Positions 14,384 through 14,521 of a stretch of DNA of 14,521 nt are shown here, one piece after another (within the stretch, counting starts at the first letter, position 1; every line of letters starts with the position of its first letter). The notes beneath the pieces are model-generated. The model was not told the origin of the DNA. It did not search any database and worked only from the letters and a program-made list of their open reading frames with translations. The position numbers and the translations under genes are program-made. The stretch comes from Chlorobium sp. (lineage in GTDB: Bacteria > Bacteroidota > Chlorobiia > Chlorobiales > Chlorobiaceae), in NCBI GenBank assembly GCA_028277485.1, contig JANQGE010000094.1, positions 1-14,521 on the forward strand, written 5' to 3'.

Positions 14384-14521
14384 AGGGCACCTCTATTTAT
14401 TTATTCTGCGCTTCAATTGCTTCGTTGAGCGGTGCTCGAAATCCTCATGTACTCGCGTGTACACTCCGGTTTCTGCGCTCCGTTCGCCTTGCACTTGAAC
14501 CGCTTCATGACAATAAATAGA
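14384..14521. repeat. GGGCACCTCTA-family inverted-repeat element, cut by the window end (E3)
   Basis: The left end AGGGCACCTCTA (14384-14395) continues TTTATTTATTC exactly as in E1. The last bases, ending CAATAAATAGA, mirror the left end (TCTATTTATT) and match the first four bases (TAGA) of the expected right terminus. The interior is different from E1 and carries an imperfect palindrome CATGTACTCGCGTGTACAC near 14446-14464. It lies 3 nt after the flavodoxin-fusion stop codon. The complete element should be about 146 bp. Confidence 0.75.

Overview
The window most likely comes from a green sulfur bacterium (Chlorobiaceae, for example a Chlorobium or Prosthecochloris). This is inferred from two things. 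The last gene carries a domain typical of the protochlorophyllide reductase B subunit (BchB), which points to a phototroph. The intergenic DNA is packed with short composite and inverted-repeat elements of a kind I associate with Chlorobi genomes. No rRNA, tRNA, CRISPR array or complete insertion sequence was seen.

Layout. 1-664 has no gene; its second half is a patchwork repeat. prmC (release-factor methyltransferase) lies on the minus strand at 665-1567, and a 124-bp folded inverted repeat abuts its 5' end. A DUF4412-like exported protein (1929-2669) is followed by proS (2722-4167). proS converges with a soluble hybrid sensor kinase on the minus strand (4176-6536) that has three PAS domains and a receiver. 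6537-7120 is another repeat-filled spacer. Then come lolD (7121-7813), a 78-bp inverted-repeat element, an MFS transporter (7979-9325) and mpl (9342-10772), all on the plus strand. A toxin-antitoxin pair of HigBA order lies on the minus strand (11949 down to 10956). gap (12287-13291) is followed by a 345-bp composite element and then a flavodoxin-like/BchB C-terminal-domain fusion gene (13736-14380). The window ends inside a third GGGCACCTCTA-bounded element.

How the genes fit together. Most are housekeeping: translation (prmC, proS), central carbon metabolism (gap), envelope lipoprotein traffic and wall recycling (lolD, mpl). They are short, mostly single-gene units separated by mobile-looking spacers, not one pathway operon. 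The likely accessory parts are the toxin-antitoxin pair and the repeats. The least conventional gene is the flavodoxin/BchB-tail fusion, which has its own near-consensus promoter.

The repeats are the most striking structural signal. Three elements with the terminal sequence AGGGCACCTCTA start 0 to 4 nt after a stop codon. One patchwork repeat starts directly after the prmC stop codon. Another runs right up to the lolD start codon and probably supplies its ribosome-binding site. The sensor kinase also has an in-frame TGA eight codons into what looks like its ancestral reading frame.
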